Below are positions 6,985-12,649 of a stretch of 12,649 nucleotides of DNA, in pieces. Positions within the stretch are counted from its first letter, which is position 1. Every line of letters begins with the position of its first letter. Both the position numbers and the translations under genes were made by a program. This DNA comes from an uncultured Lachnospiraceae bacterium (GTDB lineage Bacteria; Bacillota; Clostridia; Lachnospirales; Lachnospiraceae): NCBI GenBank assembly GCA_934351765.1, contig CAKRJM010000045.1, positions 1-12,649 on the forward strand. The letters are read 5' to 3'. The notes below the pieces were generated by a model. The model searched no databases. It had not been told where the DNA came from and was given only the letters and a program-made list of their open reading frames with translations.

Positions 6985-7640
6985 TCCTTTTCCTCCTGCT
7001 TTCCTCGTTTTCCTCGAACCTCGTCCAGATAGCTGTAAATGGTCACCTTGTTGACCCCCAGCTTTTCCGCCGCCTTTTCCACGCTTCCCTTCATCAAAAA
7101 AATCCCTTTGTTGTCCATGAAGCGGATCTTGGCGATCCGTTCCTCACGGGTCAGACGCACCATGTCGCCGTCCCCCAGGATCCGGTCCATGAGATGCTCG
7201 ATCATGACGGAAATATGCTCATCCTTTTCCTCCTCCGTCTCCGATACCGGTTTCATCTGGTTCCAGCCCGGCATCATGGACTGAAGAAACTCCATCTGTG
7301 CCGTGATCCGGCCGGTATCCAGGTTGATGCAGAGCGCTCCCTCCAGACCACCGTCCGGACTCTTGATAAGCAGGGTCGAGGAACGGATCCTCTTTCCGTT
7401 TTTCGCCGTAAAGTAATAGTTGGAAACAAAGCTTTCCTTTAAATTTTTTGCCAGGATCTCCTGGCGCACCAGCTGGTCAAAGCTCTCTCCCACCTGCCGC
7501 CCGGTGACGGAGCCATTTGCCACATAGACCACCGAATGCTCCGGGTCGTCCAGGTCATGGAGTACTACCTCACAGTCCGCGCCGAAGGTCTCTGCCAGCA
7601 TATCCGCCATGGGTATATAAGGCCTTAAGCTGTCTTTCAT
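6981..7640 (-). CDS. YheO/DauR-type transcriptional regulator (PAS-like plus HTH)
   Basis: This 219-aa protein has the two-part layout of the YheO/DauR family. The N-terminal YheO-like PAS domain (about 4-120) includes GADCEVVLHDL, VVYVANGSVTGRQVG, KRIRSSTLLIK and GALCINLDTGRI. The C-terminal helix-turn-helix (about 165-210) includes LTREERIAKIRFMDNKGIF and VEKAAEKLGVNKVTIYSYLDEV. DauR represses D-arginine catabolic genes in Pseudomonas, and relatives are common beside amino-acid catabolic genes. ATG at 7640 is chosen because GGAGG lies 5 nt upstream and the preceding gene stops 10 nt away; an upstream in-frame ATG would overlap that gene by 26 nt with no better RBS. Being the second gene of the operon suggests autoregulation in response to an amino acid. 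The ligand is inference. The Lys/Glu-rich tail overlaps ridA by 4 nt. Confidence 0.9.
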   Translation of the reverse strand: MKDSLRPYIPMADMLAETFGADCEVVLHDLDDPEHSVVYVANGSVTGRQVGESFDQLVRQEILAKNLKESFVSNYYFTAKNGKRIRSSTLLIKSPDGGLEGALCINLDTGRITAQMEFLQSMMPGWNQMKPVSETEEEKDEHISVMIEHLMDRILGDGDMVRLTREERIAKIRFMDNKGIFLMKGSVEKAAEKLGVNKVTIYSYLDEVRGKRGKQEEKE

Positions 7641-7650
7641 GCCTGCCTCC

Positions 7651-8757
7651 TTACTGAAGCTTTCCGCGGCAGGCAATAGGAAGCTCCTTTACCACTTCAT
7701 CTCCGGAGATCAGATATGCCCTGTCATACAGGTTGCAGACCGGACAGATATGGACCGGGATCACCCGGACCTTATCGCCAACCGAAGTCTTCTCCCGAAA
7801 CGCCTCGTTTAAGATTATGGCATGCTCATCAAACATTCCGCTGATACAGATTTCCGGATCTTCATATAATAATCCCTTTCCCGGTGCGAAGCAGATGCCC
7901 TCGGTGCGCTGCTGCATGGTCAGGCCCTTGGCTCCCACATCGAGGATCACACGCTCCTTCGTAGGGCGGCTGATGACCGACGCCAGCACCGTTGCCGCAC
8001 AGTGGTCAAAGGTTCCCACCGCATGGGCCTGTGCCGCATCCATGAACGCATACGTTCCGGGGCGGAGCTCTGTAATGCCGGGAAGGATCGGCCCATGACA
8101 GGTAAAGGGCGGAGTCGAACCGTAGCTTACCGTCTCGCAGGGCATTCCGTGCTGCTTTGCCAGCTTCGCAAACTGAAGGGTTCTTGCCTGGGCATTTCTG
8201 GAAATCTCCAGACAGGCCTCCACGCTGGATGCCCGGTAACCGTTTCCGTCATGGGAAAAGATTCCCTTAAATTTCACATGTTCACAGCCTTTGATCGTGT
8301 CCAGCAGCTCCAGGAAATCGGATTCCCCGATGATTCCGGAGCGGTTCTCACCTACCTCGATCTCGATGAGGACCTCTGCATCCACACCTTCTGCCGCAAA
8401 GACCTCTTCTGCCTGTGTCACCTGGCAGGGCGTATCCACGCCAAACGCAATTCGGATCTTTTTGGCCAGCGCTGCGATCCTCCGGAACTTCTGAACTCCG
8501 ATGATCTCATTGGCGATAAAAATATCCGTCAGGCCATACTCCGCCATAACCTCTGCTTCCCCGATCTTTGCCACTGCAATTCCGCAGGCTCCCTGCTCCA
8601 TCTGAAGCTTCGCGATTTCCGGCATCTTATGGGTCTTGGTATGAGGCCGGAGCGTCACATGATTCTCATCCGCGTAATCCTGCATTTCCTTCAGGTTCCG
8701 AAGCAAAATCTCCCGGTCAACCAGTAACGATGGGGTATCCAGTTCTGTATACCGCAT
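7651..8757 (-). CDS. D-serine dehydratase / D-threonine aldolase-like PLP enzyme (fold type III)
   Basis: This 368-aa protein belongs to the alanine-racemase-fold family that includes D-threonine aldolase, eukaryotic-type D-serine dehydratase and D-3-hydroxyaspartate enzymes. It starts TELDTPSLLVDREIL. The PLP lysine motif is RPHTKTHK with Lys41 the likely Schiff-base residue. EVLIEIEVGENRSGI, GIFSHDGNGY, SYGSTPPF and LRPGTYAFMDAAQ follow in the expected order. A C-terminal HICPVCN gives a His336-X-Cys338 pair where this family binds a divalent metal. Substrates in the family are D-3-hydroxy amino acids: aldolases yield glycine plus an aldehyde, and dehydratases yield a keto acid plus ammonia via an enamine. 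RidA downstream favours dehydration, and the His-Cys pair resembles that of D-serine dehydratases, but the substrate cannot be settled. First gene of the operon; AGGAGG lies 8 nt before ATG. No symbol is given. Confidence 0.87.
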   Translation of the reverse strand: MRYTELDTPSLLVDREILLRNLKEMQDYADENHVTLRPHTKTHKMPEIAKLQMEQGACGIAVAKIGEAEVMAEYGLTDIFIANEIIGVQKFRRIAALAKKIRIAFGVDTPCQVTQAEEVFAAEGVDAEVLIEIEVGENRSGIIGESDFLELLDTIKGCEHVKFKGIFSHDGNGYRASSVEACLEISRNAQARTLQFAKLAKQHGMPCETVSYGSTPPFTCHGPILPGITELRPGTYAFMDAAQAHAVGTFDHCAATVLASVISRPTKERVILDVGAKGLTMQQRTEGICFAPGKGLLYEDPEICISGMFDEHAIILNEAFREKTSVGDKVRVIPVHICPVCNLYDRAYLISGDEVVKELPIACRGKLQ

Positions 8758-8808
8758 AGCAAGTTCCTCCTTTTCCGATTCCTGTTTCCGTTTTTACTTT
8801 CTGAATTC

Positions 8809-8837
8809 AGTATATAGAAAAAATTATATGCCGTCAA
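8809..8837 (-). promoter_or_regulatory. Promoter of the D-amino acid operon
   Basis: On the minus strand TTGACG (8832-8837), a 17-nt AT-rich spacer and TATACT (8809-8814) form a near-consensus vegetative promoter. It sits about 50 nt before the first gene, and A-tract repeats lie directly upstream. Confidence 0.85.
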
Positions 8838-8840
8838 TAG

Positions 8841-8872
8841 ATTTTTTTCTATGCAAAAATATTTTTTTCTAT
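8841..8872 (-). repeat. Two 12-bp A-tract direct repeats upstream of the -35
   Basis: ATTTTTTTCTAT occurs at 8841-8852 and again at 8861-8872, an exact 20-bp period close to two helical turns. An inverted, one-base-shorter relative (ATAGAAAAAAT) covers the -10/spacer region near 8814-8823. Position and phasing fit an UP element/bent DNA or paired operator sites for the operon's regulator. Confidence 0.6.
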
Positions 8873-8879
8873 ATCCAGG

Positions 8880-8923
8880 GGACAAAGAAACGCCGGAACC
8901 GGATTGCCGGAACTGGCGTTTCT
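8880..8923 (-). terminator. Intrinsic terminator of the DUF3048 lipoprotein gene
   Basis: AGAAACGCC (8886-8894) and GGCGTTTCT (8915-8923) are perfect 9-bp arms, with CCGG/CCGG able to extend pairing inside the loop. On the minus strand TTTGTCC follows the TTTCT of the arm. It begins 14 nt after the stop codon at 8937. Confidence 0.75.
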
Positions 8924-8936
8924 GTACTTCTTTCTT

Positions 8937-10055
8937 TTACTCGATTACAACCCGGTTGGCCCGCTCAGTCCGCACGATGCAGACCCAGGTGCGTCCCTGG
9001 TTCAGCTTGATCTCATTTCCTTCCGCATCATAGTAACGGGTAATGCCCCATTCGCCATCCTTCCTCCAGGTCACGGGAATTACCTTTCCGTCAGTGATAT
9101 ACTGGCCGACGCCCTCTCCCCAGAGATTAATGTTCAGGTAATCGGTATCGTAGTAATGCTCATAATCGCAGACCTGGATCAGAATGTTCTTATAAGCAAG
9201 CTGCACATCATTATTTCCCACATCCACATGAGGGGCTTCAAACTGATACCGGTAATACAGTCCGTCCTCAGCGTTGTATTCAAACCAGGGCTTGTTAGAC
9301 ACATACCCCACCGACACCTTGTTTGCCGGTGCCGTATCTTTCATGACCGGGGACTCTCCGTCATCCACAAACTGATAATGCCCCTGATAATCCGGCGAAT
9401 ATTCATTGGAATAGCCCATTTTTTCAATGGCATATTTCATCTCATCGCCGCTGGTGAAATGATGATGGGGCTTTTCTCTTCCGGACATGCTGTGGAACGC
9501 CCATTCGCTGGCTCCGGTCACACCGTTGACGCAGTCGCACATCCCGCCCTCCAGGTACGGTCTTGCATATTCACACTGACCATAATGGAAAAACACCGAC
9601 TGGAATTCCTGCTGGATCACCGCATGGTACGTTCTGGCACTGCGGATCGATCCGATTTCCTTTAAGTCATCATACTGCTCAAAAAATGCTACAAACCGGA
9701 CGGCACTGGCCTCTCCCGGCGTCTCATAAACCACGTCCGCCGCACTGAGTCCGTAGGTGGGCTGCGCCACCTTTACGTTACTGATCATGACCGCCGCCGG
9801 ACGTCTCGTTCCGATCTCCTCCGGAACCCACTGTCCGGTCAGATAGCTTCGCACCATTCCCTCCGGGTGTGCCTCTGTTTCCGGCTCTGTCTCCGCAGCT
9901 GTTGTAGGCGGAGGAAGCGTCTCCGGTGCCTTTGTCGTCTCTGCGATGGTCGTTTCTTCCACCTTCTTTTTTCCGCATCCTGTAAAGAACAGCATAAGCC
10001 CCGCCAGACCAATGGCTGCGGCACGTCTCAGATTTCTGGTCGTCTGTTTTCTCAT
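8937..10055 (-). CDS. DUF3048 (YerB-like) lipoprotein
   Basis: This is a 372-aa secreted lipoprotein with a DUF3048 domain pair, as in B. subtilis YerB. Residues 1-27 are a lipoprotein signal: basic MRKQTTRNLRR, a hydrophobic stretch, and lipobox FFTGC with Cys27 as the acylated residue. A Thr/Glu/Pro-rich low-complexity spacer (about 31-68) follows, fitting a flexible tether from the membrane. The DUF3048 part includes RRPAAVMISNVKVAQPTYGLSAADVVYE, IGSIRSARTYH, HHHFTS and the C-terminal VTWRKDGEWGITRYYDAEG...LNQGRTWVCIV. The biochemical role of the family is not established. The start at 10055 has GGGAGGGG about 9 nt upstream and gives a proper signal peptide; the frame continues open to 10151 but crosses the promoter. 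It is a single-gene unit with its own promoter and terminator. Confidence 0.92.
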   Translation of the reverse strand: MRKQTTRNLRRAAAIGLAGLMLFFTGCGKKKVEETTIAETTKAPETLPPPTTAAETEPETEAHPEGMVRSYLTGQWVPEEIGTRRPAAVMISNVKVAQPTYGLSAADVVYETPGEASAVRFVAFFEQYDDLKEIGSIRSARTYHAVIQQEFQSVFFHYGQCEYARPYLEGGMCDCVNGVTGASEWAFHSMSGREKPHHHFTSGDEMKYAIEKMGYSNEYSPDYQGHYQFVDDGESPVMKDTAPANKVSVGYVSNKPWFEYNAEDGLYYRYQFEAPHVDVGNNDVQLAYKNILIQVCDYEHYYDTDYLNINLWGEGVGQYITDGKVIPVTWRKDGEWGITRYYDAEGNEIKLNQGRTWVCIVRTERANRVVIE

Positions 10056-10094
10056 AGATTCAAGCCCCTCCCGTACTGTTTTTCTATAATTACA

Positions 10095-10124
10095 AGTATA
10101 CCATAGATATTTTACAGGCGTCAA
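10095..10124 (-). promoter_or_regulatory. Promoter of the DUF3048 lipoprotein gene
   Basis: On the minus strand TTGACG (10119-10124), an 18-nt spacer and TATACT (10095-10100) form a near-consensus vegetative promoter about 40 nt upstream of the start codon. Its hexamers are identical to those of the promoter at 8809-8837. Confidence 0.8.
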
Positions 10125-10252
10125 CGAAAAGATATTTGAAAAGTCTGTCAAATTCCGGGCACGGCTCCACCCAGGCCAGTCAGCCGGTACAGAACTTCTA
10201 TTTCAAAATCAAAAACACTTGCGCCTTCCTTCATTTTATGTTATAGTTTTGG

Positions 10253-10281
10253 TTGTCTTGTGACAAGACAGATGATATAAA
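10253..10281 (+). promoter_or_regulatory. Promoter of the PfoR-type gene
   Basis: TTGTCT (10253-10258), a 17-nt spacer and TATAAA (10276-10281) lie about 40 nt before the start codon of the plus-strand gene. The -35 hexamer is inside the palindrome at 10254-10270, which suggests repression or activation at this site. Confidence 0.65.
10254..10270. promoter_or_regulatory. Operator-like palindrome overlapping the -35
   Basis: TGTCTTG-TGA-CAAGACA is a perfect 7-3-7 inverted repeat over the -35 and spacer of the PfoR promoter. This is the size and position of a dimeric regulator site. The regulator is not evident; none is encoded next to it. Confidence 0.65.
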
Positions 10282-10291
10282 ATATTTTACA

Positions 10292-10305
10292 CTCTGCATG
10301 CAGAG
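10292..10305. repeat. Perfect 14-bp palindrome in the PfoR-gene leader
   Basis: CTCTGCATGCAGAG is its own reverse complement and lies near the expected transcription start, ending 15 nt before the ATG and just before the AGGCGG ribosome binding site. It could be a second protein site, or a short hairpin at the 5' end of the mRNA. Confidence 0.5.
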
Positions 10306-10320
10306 GAAAGGCGGTATCTT

Positions 10321-11376
10321 ATGAAAAAATGGCTGAACCGGCTGTTTATTGACGGCCTGAGCGGAATGGCCACGGGACTGTTCTCCACCCTGATCGTGGG
10401 AACCATCATCCAGCAGATTGGAACCCTCATCGGCGGAACAGTCGGAAACTATCTCTTCTTCTTTGGAAAAATGGCGGCAGCAATGACCGGTGCGGGAATC
10501 GGCTGCGGCGTTGCCTGTAAATTCAAGGAAAGCCCCCTGGTGGTGCTCTCCGCTGCAACGACCGGTATGGTAGGGGCCTTTGCCGGAAAAATCCTTGCCG
10601 GACAGGTTCTGGTAGAAGGCAGTATCGTACTTACCGGCCCCGGCGAGCCTCTCGGTGCATTCATCGCCGCTTATGTGGGCATTGAGCTCGGACATCTCAT
10701 TGCCGGAAAGACCAAGCTGGACATTGTCTTAACTCCCATTGTCTGCATCATCGCCGGTTCCGTTGTCGGCCTGATCTTCAGTCCGCCCATCTCCGCATTC
10801 ATGAACTCTCTCGGTGCCCTGATCAACTGGGGAACCGAACAGCAGCCGTTCTTAATGGGTATTATCGTATCCGTCCTCATGGGCATGATCTTAACCCTCC
10901 CCATCAGCTCTGCTGCCCTGGGTGTTTCTTTAAGCCTTGCCGGTCTCTCCGCCGGAGCCGCCACCGTCGGCTGCTGCGCCAACATGATCGGCTTTGCCGT
11001 TGCCAGCTATAAAGAAAATAAAATCGGCGGTTTCTTTGCACAGGGAATCGGAACCAGCATGCTCCAGGTTCCCAATATCGTAAGGAAGCCGATCATCTGG
11101 CTCCCGGCGATCATTACCAGTGCCATCCTCGGCCCGGTTTCCACCCTGGTCTTCCACATGACCAATAATCCGGTAGGCTCCGGTATGGGAACCGCCGGAC
11201 TGGTCGGTCAGATCATGACCTTCCAGACCATGACAGCCACCGAGGGCGCGGCCATCGTTCTGTTAAAGATCGTCCTGCTCCACTTTATCCTGCCTGGTGT
11301 ACTCGCCTGGGTCATCTCCTGGTTCATGCGGAAAAAGGGCTGGATTAAAGACGGAGATATGAAGCTGGAAGTGTAA
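10321..11376 (+). CDS. PfoR-type PTS transporter subunit IIC (membrane protein)
   Basis: This 351-aa, highly hydrophobic protein belongs to the PTS EIIC-like family that includes Clostridium perfringens PfoR. It has about nine to ten predicted membrane segments, for example at about 15-36, 42-62, 70-90, 112-128, 132-155, 177-200, 205-228, 255-278 and 312-335. Glycine-rich loops such as GKMAAAMTGAGIGCGVACKFKESPLVVLSAATTG and NNPVGSGMGTAGLVGQ are typical of the family. The tail is basic and cytoplasmic (MRKKGWIKDGDMKLEV). No IIA, IIB or sugar-metabolism gene is next to it, so substrate and phosphoryl donor are unknown, and whether members really transport by group translocation is uncertain. 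It is the only plus-strand gene here, with its own promoter, operator-like palindrome and a shared terminator. AGGCGG lies 6 nt before ATG. Confidence 0.9.
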   Translation: MKKWLNRLFIDGLSGMATGLFSTLIVGTIIQQIGTLIGGTVGNYLFFFGKMAAAMTGAGIGCGVACKFKESPLVVLSAATTGMVGAFAGKILAGQVLVEGSIVLTGPGEPLGAFIAAYVGIELGHLIAGKTKLDIVLTPIVCIIAGSVVGLIFSPPISAFMNSLGALINWGTEQQPFLMGIIVSVLMGMILTLPISSAALGVSLSLAGLSAGAATVGCCANMIGFAVASYKENKIGGFFAQGIGTSMLQVPNIVRKPIIWLPAIITSAILGPVSTLVFHMTNNPVGSGMGTAGLVGQIMTFQTMTATEGAAIVLLKIVLLHFILPGVLAWVISWFMRKKGWIKDGDMKLEV

Positions 11377-11401
11377 CACACGATCTGCAAAAAAGACCGT
11401 A

Positions 11402-11454
11402 CAAAAGAGAAGCTGCATTGGGAACATCGTTCCTGCCGCAGCCTCTCTTTTTTT
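11402..11454. terminator. Bidirectional terminator between the PfoR gene and feoB
   Basis: AAAAGAGA-A-GCTGC and GCAGC-C-TCTCTTTT pair with one A-C mismatch, and GGAAC/GTTCC pair inside the loop. Seven Ts end the plus strand (11448-11454) and TTTT the minus strand, so it can serve both convergent genes. Confidence 0.85.
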
Positions 11455-11470
11455 ACTTTAACGGATATTT

Positions 11471-12649
11471 TTACAATAAGCTTCCAACCTGATATACAAG
11501 CACTGCCGCTCCCCATGCTGCAAGAAGCTGGAACACTACCATCCCAAGGGTCCATTTCCAGGATCTGGTCTCGCGCTTTATGGTAGCGATTGCCGCCACA
11601 CAGGGCGTATACAGCAGGCAGAACAGCATGAAGCAATAGGCATTGAGCCGTCCGAATCCGATCGCTCCCAGCGCACCGTGAAGCGCCGTCATTCCTTCCG
11701 CAGAGTTGACGCTGCTAATTCCGAACAGAACCGAACAGCTGGAAACCACCACTTCTTTTGCGGATAATCCGCTGATCAGTGCCACTGCCACCTGCCAGAA
11801 TCCCAGTCCTGCCGGTGCAAGGAACGGAACAAGTGCATGACCGATCACCGCACCGAAGCTTTCCGATACATCTGTCACCATGCCATAGATTCCGAAGTTC
11901 AATAAGAACCACAGGATGATCGAGGCAACAAAGATCGTTGTCCCAGCCTTTGTCAGATAATCCTTCACCTTCTCCCATACGTAGATGGCAATGGTTCTGG
12001 CATTTGGCGTCTTATACTCCGGCAGTTCGATCAAAAGCGCATGCTCCAGGGCCTTTGGACGGATCCGGTTGACGACCAGTGCAATCACAATCGCCGCCAG
12101 GACCCCGATCACATAAAGAGAATACGCCGCAATCATGGCATATTTTCCGAAAAACACACTGGCAAACAGCACATAAACGGGCAGTCTCGCCGAGCAGGAC
12201 ATAAACGGCGTGATCAGGATCGTCCGCTTCCGGTCCTGCTCACTTTCCAGCGCTCTCGTTGCCATAACCGCCGGAACAGTACAGCCGAAGCCCAGGACCA
12301 TCGGAAGAAATGCCTTTCCGGAAAGACCGACCTTTCCCATGATCCCGTCCATGACATAAGCCACTCTGGCCATATAGCCGGAATCCTCCAGAAACGCCAG
12401 CGCCAGAAACAGAATAAAGATGTTCGGCAGAAACGTTAAAATTCCTCCTACGCCGGCGATAATACCGTCTACGATCAGCGACTTCAGCCATCCGGCAGCC
12501 CCGATCGCCTCCAATCCATGCCGTACCAGTCCGGAAATCCCCTCCAGCCCCAGTTCAAAATAGCCCTTCAGGAAATCGCCTACCGTAAAGGTCAGGAAAA
12601 ATACAGCCGCCAGGATCACAAGGAAGACCGGCACACCCCAGAACGGGGG
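11471..12649 (-). CDS. feoB: Ferrous iron transporter FeoB, C-terminal membrane region (5' end beyond window)
   Basis: FeoB imports Fe(II) through the cytoplasmic membrane under control of its N-terminal GTPase. The window holds 392 codons of the membrane part; the frame is open to the edge (PPFWGVPVFLVIL), so the GTPase domain lies to the right. The GTG at 12634 is an internal Val, not a start. Family landmarks: LTFLPNIFILFLALAFLEDSGYMARVAYVMD, FLPMVLGFGCTVPAVMATRALE, LITPFMSCSARLPVYVLF (first Gate motif), SGLSAKEVVVSS, and LLYTPCVAAIATIKRE (second Gate motif). The conserved cysteines of the Gate motifs (GCTVP, SCSARLP, TPCVA) are present. The C terminus is short (YQVGSLL), without a fused FeoC-like or zinc-ribbon tail. 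Regulation cannot be read because the promoter is outside the window. Confidence 0.96.
   Translation of the reverse strand, partial: PPFWGVPVFLVILAAVFFLTFTVGDFLKGYFELGLEGISGLVRHGLEAIGAAGWLKSLIVDGIIAGVGGILTFLPNIFILFLALAFLEDSGYMARVAYVMDGIMGKVGLSGKAFLPMVLGFGCTVPAVMATRALESEQDRKRTILITPFMSCSARLPVYVLFASVFFGKYAMIAAYSLYVIGVLAAIVIALVVNRIRPKALEHALLIELPEYKTPNARTIAIYVWEKVKDYLTKAGTTIFVASIILWFLLNFGIYGMVTDVSESFGAVIGHALVPFLAPAGLGFWQVAVALISGLSAKEVVVSSCSVLFGISSVNSAEGMTALHGALGAIGFGRLNAYCFMLFCLLYTPCVAAIATIKRETRSWKWTLGMVVFQLLAAWGAAVLVYQVGSLL

Noticed and set aside
8002..8727. Plus-strand open frame (241 codons) opposite the D-serine dehydratase-like gene
   Set aside because: Antisense shadow caused by codon bias; the minus-strand gene explains the region.
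10056..10151. N-terminal extension of the DUF3048 protein
   Set aside because: It would bury the lipoprotein signal and cross the promoter; the ATG at 10055 has an RBS and gives a proper signal peptide.
10146..10151. TTGACA on the minus strand as a -35 element
   Set aside because: No -10 hexamer lies at a usable distance; the TTGACG/TATACT pair downstream is far better.
1..12649. Mobile element, prophage, CRISPR array, tRNA or rRNA
   Set aside because: I found no transposase, integrase or phage gene, no regular repeat-spacer array and no tRNA- or rRNA-like sequence; gene content is typical chromosomal backbone.

Overview
The window most likely comes from a spore-forming Firmicute, and Lachnospiraceae/Clostridia is my best guess. 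The grounds are a full-length spoIVA with the canonical catalytic residues, a PfoR-type PTS IIC protein, a DUF3048 lipoprotein, strong AGGAGG ribosome binding sites, Gram-positive style -35/-10 promoters and a moderately GC-rich base composition. The species cannot be named from the sequence. It looks like ordinary chromosomal backbone: I see no IS element, phage gene, CRISPR array or RNA gene.

Layout, left to right. (1) 1-1280, minus strand: an OmpR-type response regulator followed 1 nt later by its sensor kinase, which is cut by the left edge. (2) 1479-3813, minus: an own-promoter operon of a membrane-anchored MutS-family ATPase and RNase HI, joined by an ATGA overlap and closed by a clear terminator. 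(3) 3820-5420, minus: spoIVA, with a nested inverted repeat after its stop. Its ribosome binding site lies in a perfect 11-bp hairpin, and a sigma-E-like promoter is placed so that its transcript would start inside the loop. (4) 5493-8872, minus: a four-gene operon, in transcription order a D-serine dehydratase/D-threonine aldolase-like enzyme, a YheO/DauR-type regulator, a RidA imine deaminase and a threonine-synthase-like PLP enzyme. It has a near-consensus promoter preceded by phased A-tract repeats. (5) 8880-10124, minus: a DUF3048 (YerB-like) lipoprotein with its own promoter and terminator. (6) 10253-11376, plus: a PfoR-type PTS IIC membrane protein behind a promoter overlapped by a perfect 7-3-7 palindrome. 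(7) 11471-12649, minus: the C-terminal membrane domain of FeoB, cut by the right edge, sharing a bidirectional terminator with the PfoR gene.

How the parts work together. The operon in (4) reads as a locally regulated amino-acid catabolic unit: a PLP enzyme acting on a D-3-hydroxy amino acid, RidA to clear the reactive enamine/imine, a second PLP enzyme, and a regulator of the family that controls D-amino acid genes. The hairpin that ends this operon is also the hairpin that would mask the spoIVA ribosome binding site, so read-through RNA should not be translated into a sporulation protein while a sigma-E transcript would be. The most novel-looking points are that hairpin arrangement, the membrane MutS/RNase HI pair and the D-amino acid operon. 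None is proven to be a new system from sequence alone. No gene-free stretch exceeds about 265 nt.
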